A stretch of DNA of 64,000 bases from Streptomyces cyaneofuscatus. Lineage in GTDB: Bacteria > Actinomycetota > Actinomycetes > Streptomycetales > Streptomycetaceae. Numbering within the stretch: the first letter of the stretch is position 1; each line of letters begins with the position of its first letter. Position numbers and translations under genes: made by a program. Shown piece after piece: positions 17,004-24,562 of the stretch. The DNA lies in the NCBI RefSeq assembly GCF_000718135.1, contig NZ_JOEM01000020.1, forward strand, positions 89,838 through 153,837, in the 5' to 3' direction. The notes below the pieces were generated by a model. It saw nothing but the letters and a program-made list of their open reading frames with translations. It was not told where the DNA came from and searched no databases.

Positions 17004-17584
17004 CGTCCTTCGCCACCGGCCGGATGCTGCTGACCCCCGCCGACCGGGACGGCCCGGCCCGCGCGGAGCGGCTGCGGAGGCTGGATCTCGGAGAACGCCC
17101 CGACGCCTCGTTCGACAGCTTCGACGCCTTCGCCGACAAGGTGGCCGAAGTGACCGCGTCACCCTTCTCGATGGTCAACTTCATCGACGAGAACCGGCAG
17201 TTCTTCGCGGGACTGCACACCCCGGCGGGCAATCGGGGCGGCCAGGACATCGGGGCCGTCGCGGCGGGCGGCAACCGCGGCGCCCGCCACATGGCCCGCG
17301 ACCACGGCTACTGCCCGCATGTCGTCGTCCGGCGCAAGGCGCTCGTCCTGGACGACGTCTGCGACTACCCGCGGTTCGCCGGCAATCCGGTCGTCGACGA
17401 CATAGGCGTCCGTTCCTACCTCGGCGCACCGCTCATCGACCGTACGGGCATCGCGCTCGGCACCGTCTGCGCCGTCGACACCGTGCCGCGCCCCTGGGGC
17501 CGTGCGGGGCTGGACACCATCAAGTCCCTCGCCCAGGAGCTCGTCCGCCAGATCGACCACCGGGAGGGCTACCGCCACCCGTGA
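17000..17584 (+). CDS. GAF-domain protein, fifth conservon gene
   Basis: 194-aa protein consisting mostly of one GAF domain (SPFSMVNFIDENRQFFAGL, YCPHVVVRRKALVLDDVCDYPRF, VRSYLGAPLIDRTGIALGTVCAVD). It has no output domain. The GTG start overlaps the cvnD stop, so it belongs to the conservon. It may sense a small molecule or redox state for the complex, or bind the GTPase. Several conservons carry a cytochrome P450 at this place instead. Confidence 0.85.
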   Translation: MTSFATGRMLLTPADRDGPARAERLRRLDLGERPDASFDSFDAFADKVAEVTASPFSMVNFIDENRQFFAGLHTPAGNRGGQDIGAVAAGGNRGARHMARDHGYCPHVVVRRKALVLDDVCDYPRFAGNPVVDDIGVRSYLGAPLIDRTGIALGTVCAVDTVPRPWGRAGLDTIKSLAQELVRQIDHREGYRHP

Positions 17585-17593
17585 CGCCCGGCC

Positions 17594-18679
17594 TCAACTC
17601 CCGTGCGGCGGTCGGCCCGTGCTGCCCCGCAGCACCACCTCCCCGTCGATCCGGACCACCCGCGAGCGCCCCGCCCCCGACGGGGTGCGCAGGGCCAGCG
17701 CGATCACGCGCTCGCCCATCTCGGTGAGCGGCAGTGCCACCGTGGTCAGCGGCGGCGACAGCTCCCGTACGACGGGGATGTCGTCGAACCCCGCCAGCGA
17801 CATGTCCTCCGGCACCCGCACCCCCGCCTCGCGGAGCGCGGCCAGCGCACCGACCGCCATCACATCGGTCACCGCGAAGACGCAGGTCGGCCGGGGGCCG
17901 CCGGACGCCAGTAGCCGTCGCGCCGCCAGATGGCCGCCCTCCCGGGTGAACGCCCCCCGCACCACCCGGTCGAGGCTGATGCCCGCCTGGGCCAGCCCCT
18001 CCCGGAATCCCGCCAACCGGTCGGCCACCGTGGTCAGTTCGGGCGGGCCGGTGAGCACGGCGAACTCCCGGTGCCCGAGCGCCACCAGCGCCTTCGCCAG
18101 CTCCGCCGCCCCGGCCCGGTTCTCCGGCTGCACGGTGTCCACCCGCAGCGACCGGTGCCGGCTGACCACCGCGACCCGGCCGCCCGCGCGCACGTACGGA
18201 TCCAGCTCCGCGTCCATCCCCCGCTCCCAGGCCCGGTCCTGGAACCCGGAGCCGATCAGCAGGATGGCCCGCGCCCGCTGGGCCCGCAGCATCGAGACGT
18301 ACGCGATCTCCCGGGCCGGTTCACGGAAGGTGGAGGCGAGCATCACCAGCAGGTCCTGCTCCGCCGCCGCCCGCATCACCCCGCTGGCGATGCCCGCGAA
18401 GTAGGGGTCGCTGACGTCGTGGCAGATCAGCCCCACCGTACGGTTGCCGTCGGAGCTGGCGAGGGCCTGGGCATGGGCGTTGGGGATGTAGCCGAGGAGG
18501 TCGGCCGCGGCGCGCACCCGGCTGCGCAGATCGTCGCGGACCCGGGTGGTGCCGTTCAGCGCCCGGGAGGCGGTGGCAAGCGATACACCCGCCTCGCGGG
18601 CCACGGCGTCCAGCGTCACGTGGGGGGCCGGGACGCGGCGGCGCGTATCGGGGTGGAGAGGTGTTTCCCGTTCACTCAA
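17594..18679 (-). CDS. LacI-family transcriptional regulator
   Basis: 361-aa repressor. The DNA-binding head is at residues 22-70 (VTLDAVAREAGVSLATASRAL, then LGYIPNAHAQALAS) and the periplasmic-binding-protein-like sensor follows (VGLICHDVSDPYF, SLAGFDDIP). It is divergent from an ABC-transporter operon, and two LacI-type palindromes lie between the two genes. An identical 14-bp palindrome occurs before the secreted dehydrogenase gene at 28.1 kb, suggesting that this regulator controls both. The effector is probably a sugar or sugar-derived molecule. Confidence 0.92.
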   Translation of the reverse strand: MSERETPLHPDTRRRVPAPHVTLDAVAREAGVSLATASRALNGTTRVRDDLRSRVRAAADLLGYIPNAHAQALASSDGNRTVGLICHDVSDPYFAGIASGVMRAAAEQDLLVMLASTFREPAREIAYVSMLRAQRARAILLIGSGFQDRAWERGMDAELDPYVRAGGRVAVVSRHRSLRVDTVQPENRAGAAELAKALVALGHREFAVLTGPPELTTVADRLAGFREGLAQAGISLDRVVRGAFTREGGHLAARRLLASGGPRPTCVFAVTDVMAVGALAALREAGVRVPEDMSLAGFDDIPVVRELSPPLTTVALPLTEMGERVIALALRTPSGAGRSRVVRIDGEVVLRGSTGRPPHGS

Positions 18680-18733
18680 CTCGACCCCCAGGGGTGCGGT
18701 GGTGGCAGGGCCCCGAAACTTCGGGACGACCTA

Positions 18734-18763
18734 TTGACCGTGTGCGCGAACAGTCATTAGCGT
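18734..18763 (+). promoter_or_regulatory. Promoter of ABC-transporter operon
   Basis: TTGACC (18734-18739), 18 bases, TAGCGT (18758-18763): a good vegetative-type streptomycete promoter pointing at the permease gene. The LacI-type operators begin 15 bp downstream, placed to block transcription. Confidence 0.5.
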
Positions 18764-18777
18764 GGCGGCACCTTACC

Positions 18778-18805
18778 AGAAAGCGCTTTCTGAAAGCGCC
18801 TTCAG
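18778..18805. promoter_or_regulatory. Tandem LacI-type operators
   Basis: A perfect palindrome AGAAAGCGCTTTCT (18778-18791) with the central CG step typical of LacI-family sites, overlapping a second, imperfect one CTGAAAGCGCCTTCAG (18790-18805). They lie between the divergent lacI-type gene and the ABC operon. The first site is repeated exactly at 28103-28116. Confidence 0.7.
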
Positions 18806-18874
18806 ATCACCACCACTCGCATCGCAGGATCGCACAGCTCGTCACAACCGAACCCGGCTTACAGGGAGTTCACC

Positions 18875-19738
18875 GTGAGTGAGACCACGTTGGCCAAGAG
18901 GCCCGCCGAGGTGGCGGGGGTCGCCCGCCGGGCGGGCCCCACGGCGGGGGAGCGGCTGGCCCGCGCCGCGGAGCGGAGCTGGCGGCCCGTGGCGCTGCTG
19001 CTCGCCTGCTTCGCGCTCTGGTGGGTGATCGCGGCGGCCGAGCTCGTCGAGCCGTATCTCGTGCCGTCGCCCGGCGCGACCCTCGATGTCCTGACGGGCA
19101 AGGCGGGTTACCTCTGGCAGCACAGCTGGGTGACGACGTACGAGACGCTCCTCGGCTTCGTGATCGCGGTCGCCGTCGGAGTGTTCGCGGCGGTGGTGAT
19201 GGTGTACTCCTCCACCGTCGAGCGCACGCTCTACCCCATCCTCCTCTTCGCCCAGGTCGTGCCGAAGATCGCCATCGCCCCGCTCTTCGTGGTGTGGCTC
19301 GGCTTCGGCATCGCGCCCAAGATCCTGATCGCGGTCCTCATCGCCTTCTTCCCGGTGGTGATCTCGATGGTCACCGGTCTCAAGGCCGTCGACCCGGAGA
19401 TGCTCCAACTCTCCGCCACGATGGGGGCGAAGCCCTGGCAGACCTTCCTGAAGATCCGCTTCCCGGCCTCGCTCCCGCACCTGTTCTCGGGCCTCAAGGT
19501 CGCCGTCACCCTCGCGGTGACCGGTGCGGTGGTGGGCGAGTTCGTCGGGGCGAACGAGGGCCTCGGCTATGTGATCCTCCAGGCCAACGGCAACCTCGAC
19601 ACCCCGATGCTCTTCGCCGGGCTGCTCGTGATGTCGCTGATCGGCGTCGTGCTCTTCGTCGTCGTCGAGATCGCCGAGAAGCTGCTGCTGCCGTGGCACG
19701 CGAGCCGCCGGGAGACCTCGGCGACCACCACGTACTGA
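18875..19738 (+). CDS. ABC transporter permease (NMT1/SsuC-like importer)
   Basis: 287-aa inner-membrane protein with about six membrane segments, the first at about residues 44-60. The EAA loop region reads LSATMGAKPWQTFLKIRFPASLP, which contacts the ATPase. It belongs to the family that includes SsuC/TauC and pyrimidine (thiamine-precursor) permeases. GTG start with an AGGGAG ribosome site. First gene of a three-gene importer operon behind LacI-type operators. The usual family substrates are small organic molecules; the LacI control hints at a sugar-related compound. Confidence 0.9.
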   Translation: MSETTLAKRPAEVAGVARRAGPTAGERLARAAERSWRPVALLLACFALWWVIAAAELVEPYLVPSPGATLDVLTGKAGYLWQHSWVTTYETLLGFVIAVAVGVFAAVVMVYSSTVERTLYPILLFAQVVPKIAIAPLFVVWLGFGIAPKILIAVLIAFFPVVISMVTGLKAVDPEMLQLSATMGAKPWQTFLKIRFPASLPHLFSGLKVAVTLAVTGAVVGEFVGANEGLGYVILQANGNLDTPMLFAGLLVMSLIGVVLFVVVEIAEKLLLPWHASRRETSATTTY

Positions 19739-19779
19739 ACTCCCGGAAGCCACCGTCCCGTTGCGAGAAGGGCCAGCTC

Positions 19780-20799
19780 ATGCACGCGCGCAGACTCCTG
19801 ATCGGTGCCGTACCCCTCGTCCTGCTGGCGACCGCCTGCGGCGGCAACGACGCGTCGACCACCACCAGCGACTCCGGCAGGAAGCTGGACCGGGTCACGC
19901 TGACGCTCAACTGGTATCCGTACGGCGAACACGCGCCGTTCTACTACGGAAAACAGCAGAAGATCTTCGAGAAGCACGGCATCGACCTGGACGTCCGGGC
20001 GGGCCAGGGCTCGCAGAAGACCGTCCAGGCAACCGCCGCCGGGCAGAGCGACTTCGGCTGGGCGGACACCCCGGCGCTGCTCGCGGGGGTGGATCAGGGC
20101 GTCAAGGTGAAGAGCCTCGGTGTCTTCCTCCAGACCACGCCCGCCTCCGTGCAGTCCTTCGACGCGAAGGGCATCGCCGCGCCCGGTGATCTCAAGGGCC
20201 GTACGATCGCCGGGACGGCCGGGGACGCGCTCTCCAAGACCTTCCCGATCTTCCTGAAGAAGAACGGCATCGGCGAGTCGGACGTCAAGGTCCAGAACAC
20301 GGACCCGGCGGGCAAGATCGCCGCCGTCATCTCCGGTAAGACCGACGGGCTGCTCGGTTACGCCAGTGACCAGGGGCCCACCATGCAGGACAAGGCCAAG
20401 AAGCCGGTCTCCTACCTCCGGTTCTCCGAGCACGGGTTGAACTTCTATTCCAACGGGCTCCTCGCCGGTCAGAAGATCCTCACCGCCAAGCCGGGATTGG
20501 CCCAGCGCATGGTGAAGGCGGTCAGCGAGGCGTGGGCGGCGGCGGCGAAGGAGCCGGGACCGGCGGTCGAGGCGATGGAGGGCGCGTCCGAGCAACTGCC
20601 GCCGAAATCAGTCCTGTCGGAGCAGTTCACTACGACGCTCACCTTGCTGCACACCGAGGCGACCGAGGGCAAGGCGCCCGGCGTCAACACCGAGGCCGAC
20701 TGGCAGCAGACCATCGACGTGTTCGCCGAGGCGGGCATGGTGGCCTCGCCGAAGGCCGTGGCCGACTACTGGGACACGAAGACGGCGCTGAAGGGATGA
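19780..20799 (+). CDS. NMT1/THI5-like substrate-binding lipoprotein
   Basis: 339-aa extracellular solute-binding protein. The signal peptide ends in a lipobox LATAC with the lipid-carrying Cys at residue 20. The mature part starts with VTLTLNWYPYGEHAPFYYGK, typical of NMT1/THI5-like proteins that bind thiamine precursors or similar ring compounds, and continues with GQSDFGWADTPALL. It delivers its ligand to the neighbouring permease. Its stop overlaps the ATPase start (ATGA). The ligand cannot be fixed from sequence. Confidence 0.9.
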   Translation: MHARRLLIGAVPLVLLATACGGNDASTTTSDSGRKLDRVTLTLNWYPYGEHAPFYYGKQQKIFEKHGIDLDVRAGQGSQKTVQATAAGQSDFGWADTPALLAGVDQGVKVKSLGVFLQTTPASVQSFDAKGIAAPGDLKGRTIAGTAGDALSKTFPIFLKKNGIGESDVKVQNTDPAGKIAAVISGKTDGLLGYASDQGPTMQDKAKKPVSYLRFSEHGLNFYSNGLLAGQKILTAKPGLAQRMVKAVSEAWAAAAKEPGPAVEAMEGASEQLPPKSVLSEQFTTTLTLLHTEATEGKAPGVNTEADWQQTIDVFAEAGMVASPKAVADYWDTKTALKG

Positions 20800-21626
20800 C
20801 GGCGATGCCGAAAGAGCAGACGACGGCAGCGCCCGTGCCGTCCAGTGGTGTTGGGGCGGCCGCAGTCCAACTGGCCGACGTATCGGTCCGGTTCCGCAGC
20901 AAGAAGCGCGATGTCACGGCGCTGAGCGATGTCTCGCTGGATGTGGCGCCGGGGGAGTTCGTCGCCATCGTCGGACCGTCGGGGTGCGGCAAGTCCACGC
21001 TGCTGAAGCTGGTCGCCGGGCTGCTCACGGCCTCCTCCGGCGAGGTCCTGCTCGGTGGCGAGCGGGTCACCGGGCCACGCCACGACATCGGTTACGTCTT
21101 CCAGCGCGCGGCCCTGCTGGAGTGGCGCTCCGCGCTGCGCAACATCCTGCTCCAGGCCGAGATCCGCCGGATGCCGGTGGCCCAGGCGCGCGGACGGGCC
21201 GCCGAGTTGATCCGGATGACCGGCCTGACCGGATTCGAGGACGCCTACCCGCACGAGCTCTCCGGCGGAATGCAGCAACGGGTCGCGCTCTGCCGGGCGT
21301 TGCTCCACGAACCGCCCGTCCTGCTGATGGACGAGCCGTTCGGCGCACTGGACGCCCTGACCCGTGAGCAGATGAACACCGAGCTGAACCGGATCTGGCG
21401 GTCCACCGGTACGACGGTCCTCCTGGTCACCCACTCGATCTCGGAAGCCGTCTATCTGGCCGACCGGGTGGTGGTGATGAGCCCGCGCCCGGGCACCATC
21501 ACGGAGATCATCGAGGTGGGGCTGCCCGCCGAGCGCGACTACAGCGAGACGCTGGGGCGCCCGGAGTTCCGTGCGGCCGCGGCGCACATCCGCGACCTGC
21601 TGGGGGCGGTGTCGGCGCAGGACTGA
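20796..21626 (+). CDS. ABC transporter ATPase (SsuB-like)
   Basis: 276-aa nucleotide-binding subunit. Walker A is GPSGCGKST at residues 60-68, the signature LSGGMQQR lies near 155, Walker B LLMDEPFG near 180, and the switch His in LLVTHSISEA follows. It energises import by the preceding permease and binding protein. The ATG at 20796 overlaps the previous stop. Confidence 0.94.
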   Translation: MTAMPKEQTTAAPVPSSGVGAAAVQLADVSVRFRSKKRDVTALSDVSLDVAPGEFVAIVGPSGCGKSTLLKLVAGLLTASSGEVLLGGERVTGPRHDIGYVFQRAALLEWRSALRNILLQAEIRRMPVAQARGRAAELIRMTGLTGFEDAYPHELSGGMQQRVALCRALLHEPPVLLMDEPFGALDALTREQMNTELNRIWRSTGTTVLLVTHSISEAVYLADRVVVMSPRPGTITEIIEVGLPAERDYSETLGRPEFRAAAAHIRDLLGAVSAQD

Positions 21627-21698
21627 GGGGGGCCAGGGCCCGGGGCGTGTCGGCGTAGGGCTGGGGGCGTACGGGGGTTGTCCCCGCCTCTCCCTTAC

Positions 21699-21718
21699 GA
21701 GGGGTGGTCCCGCCCCTC
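21699..21718. terminator. Possible hairpin between convergent genes
   Basis: GAGGGG and CCCCTC arms with an 8-base loop lie between the ABC ATPase gene and the converging TetR gene. The stem is short (6 bp), so this is a weak call. Confidence 0.3.
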
Positions 21719-21720
21719 CC

Positions 21721-22476
21721 TCATGCCGGTGCCTGATCCAGCCCGAACGCGTCCGCCAGCATCTCCATGTGGGCGCCCAGCAGCGTGCCGCCCCGGTGCG
21801 CCATCCCGGCGAACTGGCCGGCCACCTCCAGGCTCACCGAGCCGTGCAGCTGGGTCCAGGCCAGCACCGCCCCCGCCAGTGCCGAGGCCGCCCGGGCCTC
21901 CCCGGCCGGGGTGTCAGGAGTGCCGGCCGCCTCCGGGGCGTACCGGGCCACCCAGGCCCCCACCGTCCCGTCCGCCGCGAGCCAGGCGCTCATCTCGTCC
22001 ACCGTGGCGGCCACCGCCGGTCCGGGGCTCCCGGTGGCGAAGAGCGGCAGGAAGGGGCCCAGCACCGCACGGGCTCGCTCCAGGGTGTCGGCCGGGGCCA
22101 CATAGCCGGGCACCGGGGCGCCCTGGATCAGCAGATAGCGGTGCGGCTCGGCGATCGCCCAGGTGCGGTACGCCTCGGCCAGATCGTGCAGCCGCGCGCG
22201 GACGCCCCGAGACCCCTTCGCCGAGCGGGCCGCCGCCCGTGCCATCGCGGCGGCCGCATCGTCGTACGCGTCCCTGATCAGGGCGTTGAGCAGATCGTCC
22301 CGGCCGGCGAAGTAACGGTAGAGGGCGGGGCCGGAGAGGCCCATCTCCTTGGCGATCCGCGTCAGCGCGAGAGCGGTGCCGCCGCCCTCCGCGAGCTGCC
22401 GCAGCGCCAGGTCCTTGATCTCCGCACGGGTCTGCGCCCGGTACCGGGCGCGCGGTCCCTGCTGGGCCCGTTCCAT
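21721..22476 (-). CDS. TetR-family transcriptional regulator
   Basis: 251-aa regulator. The helix-turn-helix at about residues 33-62 reads ALTRIAKEMGLSGPALYRYFAGRDDLL. The ligand domain matches the TetR_C group with WxxLHGxVSLE (WTQLHGSVSLEVAG). The ATG at 22476 is preceded by a GAGGGGA ribosome site; an ATG 60 bases earlier is less likely. It is divergent from an epimerase-like gene. The 139-bp gap holds a direct repeat TCTAACA (22529-22535, 22573-22579) that may be part of its operator. Confidence 0.9.
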   Translation of the reverse strand: MERAQQGPRARYRAQTRAEIKDLALRQLAEGGGTALALTRIAKEMGLSGPALYRYFAGRDDLLNALIRDAYDDAAAAMARAAARSAKGSRGVRARLHDLAEAYRTWAIAEPHRYLLIQGAPVPGYVAPADTLERARAVLGPFLPLFATGSPGPAVAATVDEMSAWLAADGTVGAWVARYAPEAAGTPDTPAGEARAASALAGAVLAWTQLHGSVSLEVAGQFAGMAHRGGTLLGAHMEMLADAFGLDQAPA

Positions 22477-22615
22477 CACGGTCCCCTCTCGCCTGCTCTC
22501 ACCTGCCGAGCTCCCTCCTGTTACAGAGTCTAACAAGCGCTATTGCTACGAGCTATCGCGAGAGTTATGGTCTCTAACAGAAGTGACGGACCGATCCACC
22601 TCGAAGGGGAACGCC

Positions 22616-23569
22616 ATGACCACCGCACTCGCTCTGCACACCATCCTCGGCTCCGGACCCGCCGGTAGGGCCCTGGCCACCGAGCTGGTCCGCCGGGGCC
22701 ACCGGGTCCGGCTCGTCGACCGGTCGGGCGGCGGCCCGGCGATCGAGGGCGTCGAGCGGTACGCCGCCGATGTCGCGACCCTGGAGGGGGCCCGCGCGGC
22801 CGTGGCCGGGGCCGACGTCGTGTACCACTGCGTCAACGTCGGCTACCACCTCCAGGTGGAGGTCATGCCGAAGATCCAGGAGGCGGTCCTCGGCGCGGCC
22901 GAGCAGGAGGGTGCCCGGCTCGTCGTCCTGGACACGCTCTACCCGTACGGCGAGACGCACGGCGCGGTGATGACCGAGGACTCCCCGTGGAACTCCACCA
23001 CCCGCAAGGGCCGGATGCGCGCCGAGCTCGACGCCCGCTACCTCGCCGCCCACCGCGAGGGCAGGCTGTCCGTCGTCCTCGGGCGCTCCGCCGACTTCGT
23101 CGGCCCCGGGGTCCTCAACTCCACGCTCGGCGGCGCCGTCTTCCCCGCCGCCCTCACCGGACAGCCGGTGCCCGCCCTCGGCGACATCGATCTGCCGCAC
23201 AGCTACACGTACATCGAGGACGTCGCCGCCGGGCTCGCCACCCTCGGCGAGCACCCGGAGGGCGACGGCCGGGTCTGGCATCTGCCCACCGCGCCGGCGC
23301 GCACCACCCGCCAGATCCTCGCCCTCGTCGAGGAGCGCACCGGCCGCCCGCTGGAGCTGACCGTGATCCCCGAGCCCCGCCCCTTCGGCCCCTTCGACGA
23401 GGCCTTCATGGCGGAGTACGCGGAGATGTTCTACCAGCACACCGAGGCGCAGATCGTCGACTCCTCGGCCATCGAGAAGGCCTTCGGCCTCACGCCCACC
23501 CCGCTGGAGTCAGCCATCGACGCGACCCTCGGGTGGTACGGGGAACTCCTCGCCGCCCCGCAGCGCTGA
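22616..23569 (+). CDS. NAD-dependent epimerase/dehydratase-family protein
   Basis: 317-aa Rossmann-fold protein of the extended SDR group. The nucleotide-binding loop is GSGPAGRALATELVRRGH, somewhat different from the usual GxxGxxG. Other parts are DVVYHCVNVGYH, DTLYPYGETHG with a Tyr in the place of the SDR catalytic Tyr, and YTYIEDVAAGLATL. It starts after a GAAGGGGA ribosome site. It is divergent from a TetR regulator that probably controls it. The substrate is unknown; some relatives act on small metabolites rather than nucleotide sugars. Confidence 0.88.
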   Translation: MTTALALHTILGSGPAGRALATELVRRGHRVRLVDRSGGGPAIEGVERYAADVATLEGARAAVAGADVVYHCVNVGYHLQVEVMPKIQEAVLGAAEQEGARLVVLDTLYPYGETHGAVMTEDSPWNSTTRKGRMRAELDARYLAAHREGRLSVVLGRSADFVGPGVLNSTLGGAVFPAALTGQPVPALGDIDLPHSYTYIEDVAAGLATLGEHPEGDGRVWHLPTAPARTTRQILALVEERTGRPLELTVIPEPRPFGPFDEAFMAEYAEMFYQHTEAQIVDSSAIEKAFGLTPTPLESAIDATLGWYGELLAAPQR

Positions 23570-23657
23570 ACGCGCCCCGGCCCCGGGTGCGGAACCGCAC
23601 ACCCGGGACCGGACGGCACGTACCGCCGCTCAGCGCGTCACCGCTCCGTGGCCGCCG

Positions 23658-24548
23658 TCAGTAGCGCAGCCTCGACAGATACCGGTAGCTGGCCCGTGCC
23701 GAGGCGAACGGGTCGGCCGGCGCGTCATGCTCCACCAGCCACTGCCGCACCCCGCCCTGCCGCGCGGTGTCGAACATCCCCGGGAAGTCCAGCACCCCCG
23801 ACCCGACATCCGCGAAGTCCCCGTTCGGTGCCATGTCCTTCACATGGAGCGCCGGGAACCGCCCCGGATGCCGGACGAACAGCTCGCCGGGCGCGGAGGA
23901 GCCCCCCTTGGCCGCCCAGTACACGTCCAGCTCGAACCCGACCAGCTCCGGATCGGTCTCGTCCAACAGGATGTCGTACAGGCTGACCCCGTCCACCACC
24001 TCATGGTCGCCACCGTGGTTGTGGTACAGCAGCTTCAGTCCTGACTCCCGGGCGGCGAGCCCCGCCCGGTTGAACTGCCGTGCCACTTCCCGGTATCCGG
24101 CCGGGGAGTGCAGTGACCCCGGCAGGCTCGGCACCACGATCCACCTGCCGCCGAGGGTGTGGACGTCCTCCAGGGCCTGCGGCAGCCCGGGGCCGGTCAC
24201 GGTGTCGTAGCCGACGTGCTCCAGGACCGCTTTCAGCCGGACCCGGTCCAGCATCTTCCGTATCGCGGCCGGGGAGTTGCCGTGCCGGCCGCTGACGCCG
24301 ACCGTCGCGTAACCGATTCCGGCGAGCTGCTCCAGCGTCCCCGCGAAGTCCGCCGCGAGCGGTGTCCGCATCGTGTAGAGGTGCATCCCGATCCCGGACG
24401 GCGGGATGCGCCGGCAGCCCCGCCGCCCGGCCGCCGAGGCCGGTGCCGCGCCGCCGATGCCGACGGCGGTGACGGCGGCCGTACTGAATGCCGCACCGAC
24501 GGCCGTACCGACTGCCTTGCCGAGAAAGGCTCTTCGCGTGCTGTTCAC
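23658..24548 (-). CDS. Tat-exported sugar phosphate isomerase/epimerase-like protein
   Basis: 296-aa TIM-barrel protein of the xylose-isomerase-like (AP endonuclease 2) family. The N-terminus has a twin-arginine signal (STRRAFLGKAVG) with an Ala-rich core and an ASA-type cleavage site, so it is probably secreted. Family motifs include GIGMHLYTMR, LLYHNHGGDHEV, FELDVYWAAKGG and ALHVKDM. GTG start 14 bp after the dehydrogenase gene, so the two form an operon. It probably isomerises or epimerises an extracellular sugar or sugar acid made by its partner (inference). Confidence 0.88.
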   Translation of the reverse strand: MNSTRRAFLGKAVGTAVGAAFSTAAVTAVGIGGAAPASAAGRRGCRRIPPSGIGMHLYTMRTPLAADFAGTLEQLAGIGYATVGVSGRHGNSPAAIRKMLDRVRLKAVLEHVGYDTVTGPGLPQALEDVHTLGGRWIVVPSLPGSLHSPAGYREVARQFNRAGLAARESGLKLLYHNHGGDHEVVDGVSLYDILLDETDPELVGFELDVYWAAKGGSSAPGELFVRHPGRFPALHVKDMAPNGDFADVGSGVLDFPGMFDTARQGGVRQWLVEHDAPADPFASARASYRYLSRLRY

Positions 24549-24562
24549 GCGTTCCCCGCCCC

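Noticed and set aside
22477..22615. A defined TetR operator between the TetR and epimerase genes
   Set aside because: Only a 7-bp direct repeat was found; no clean palindrome supports a specific site.
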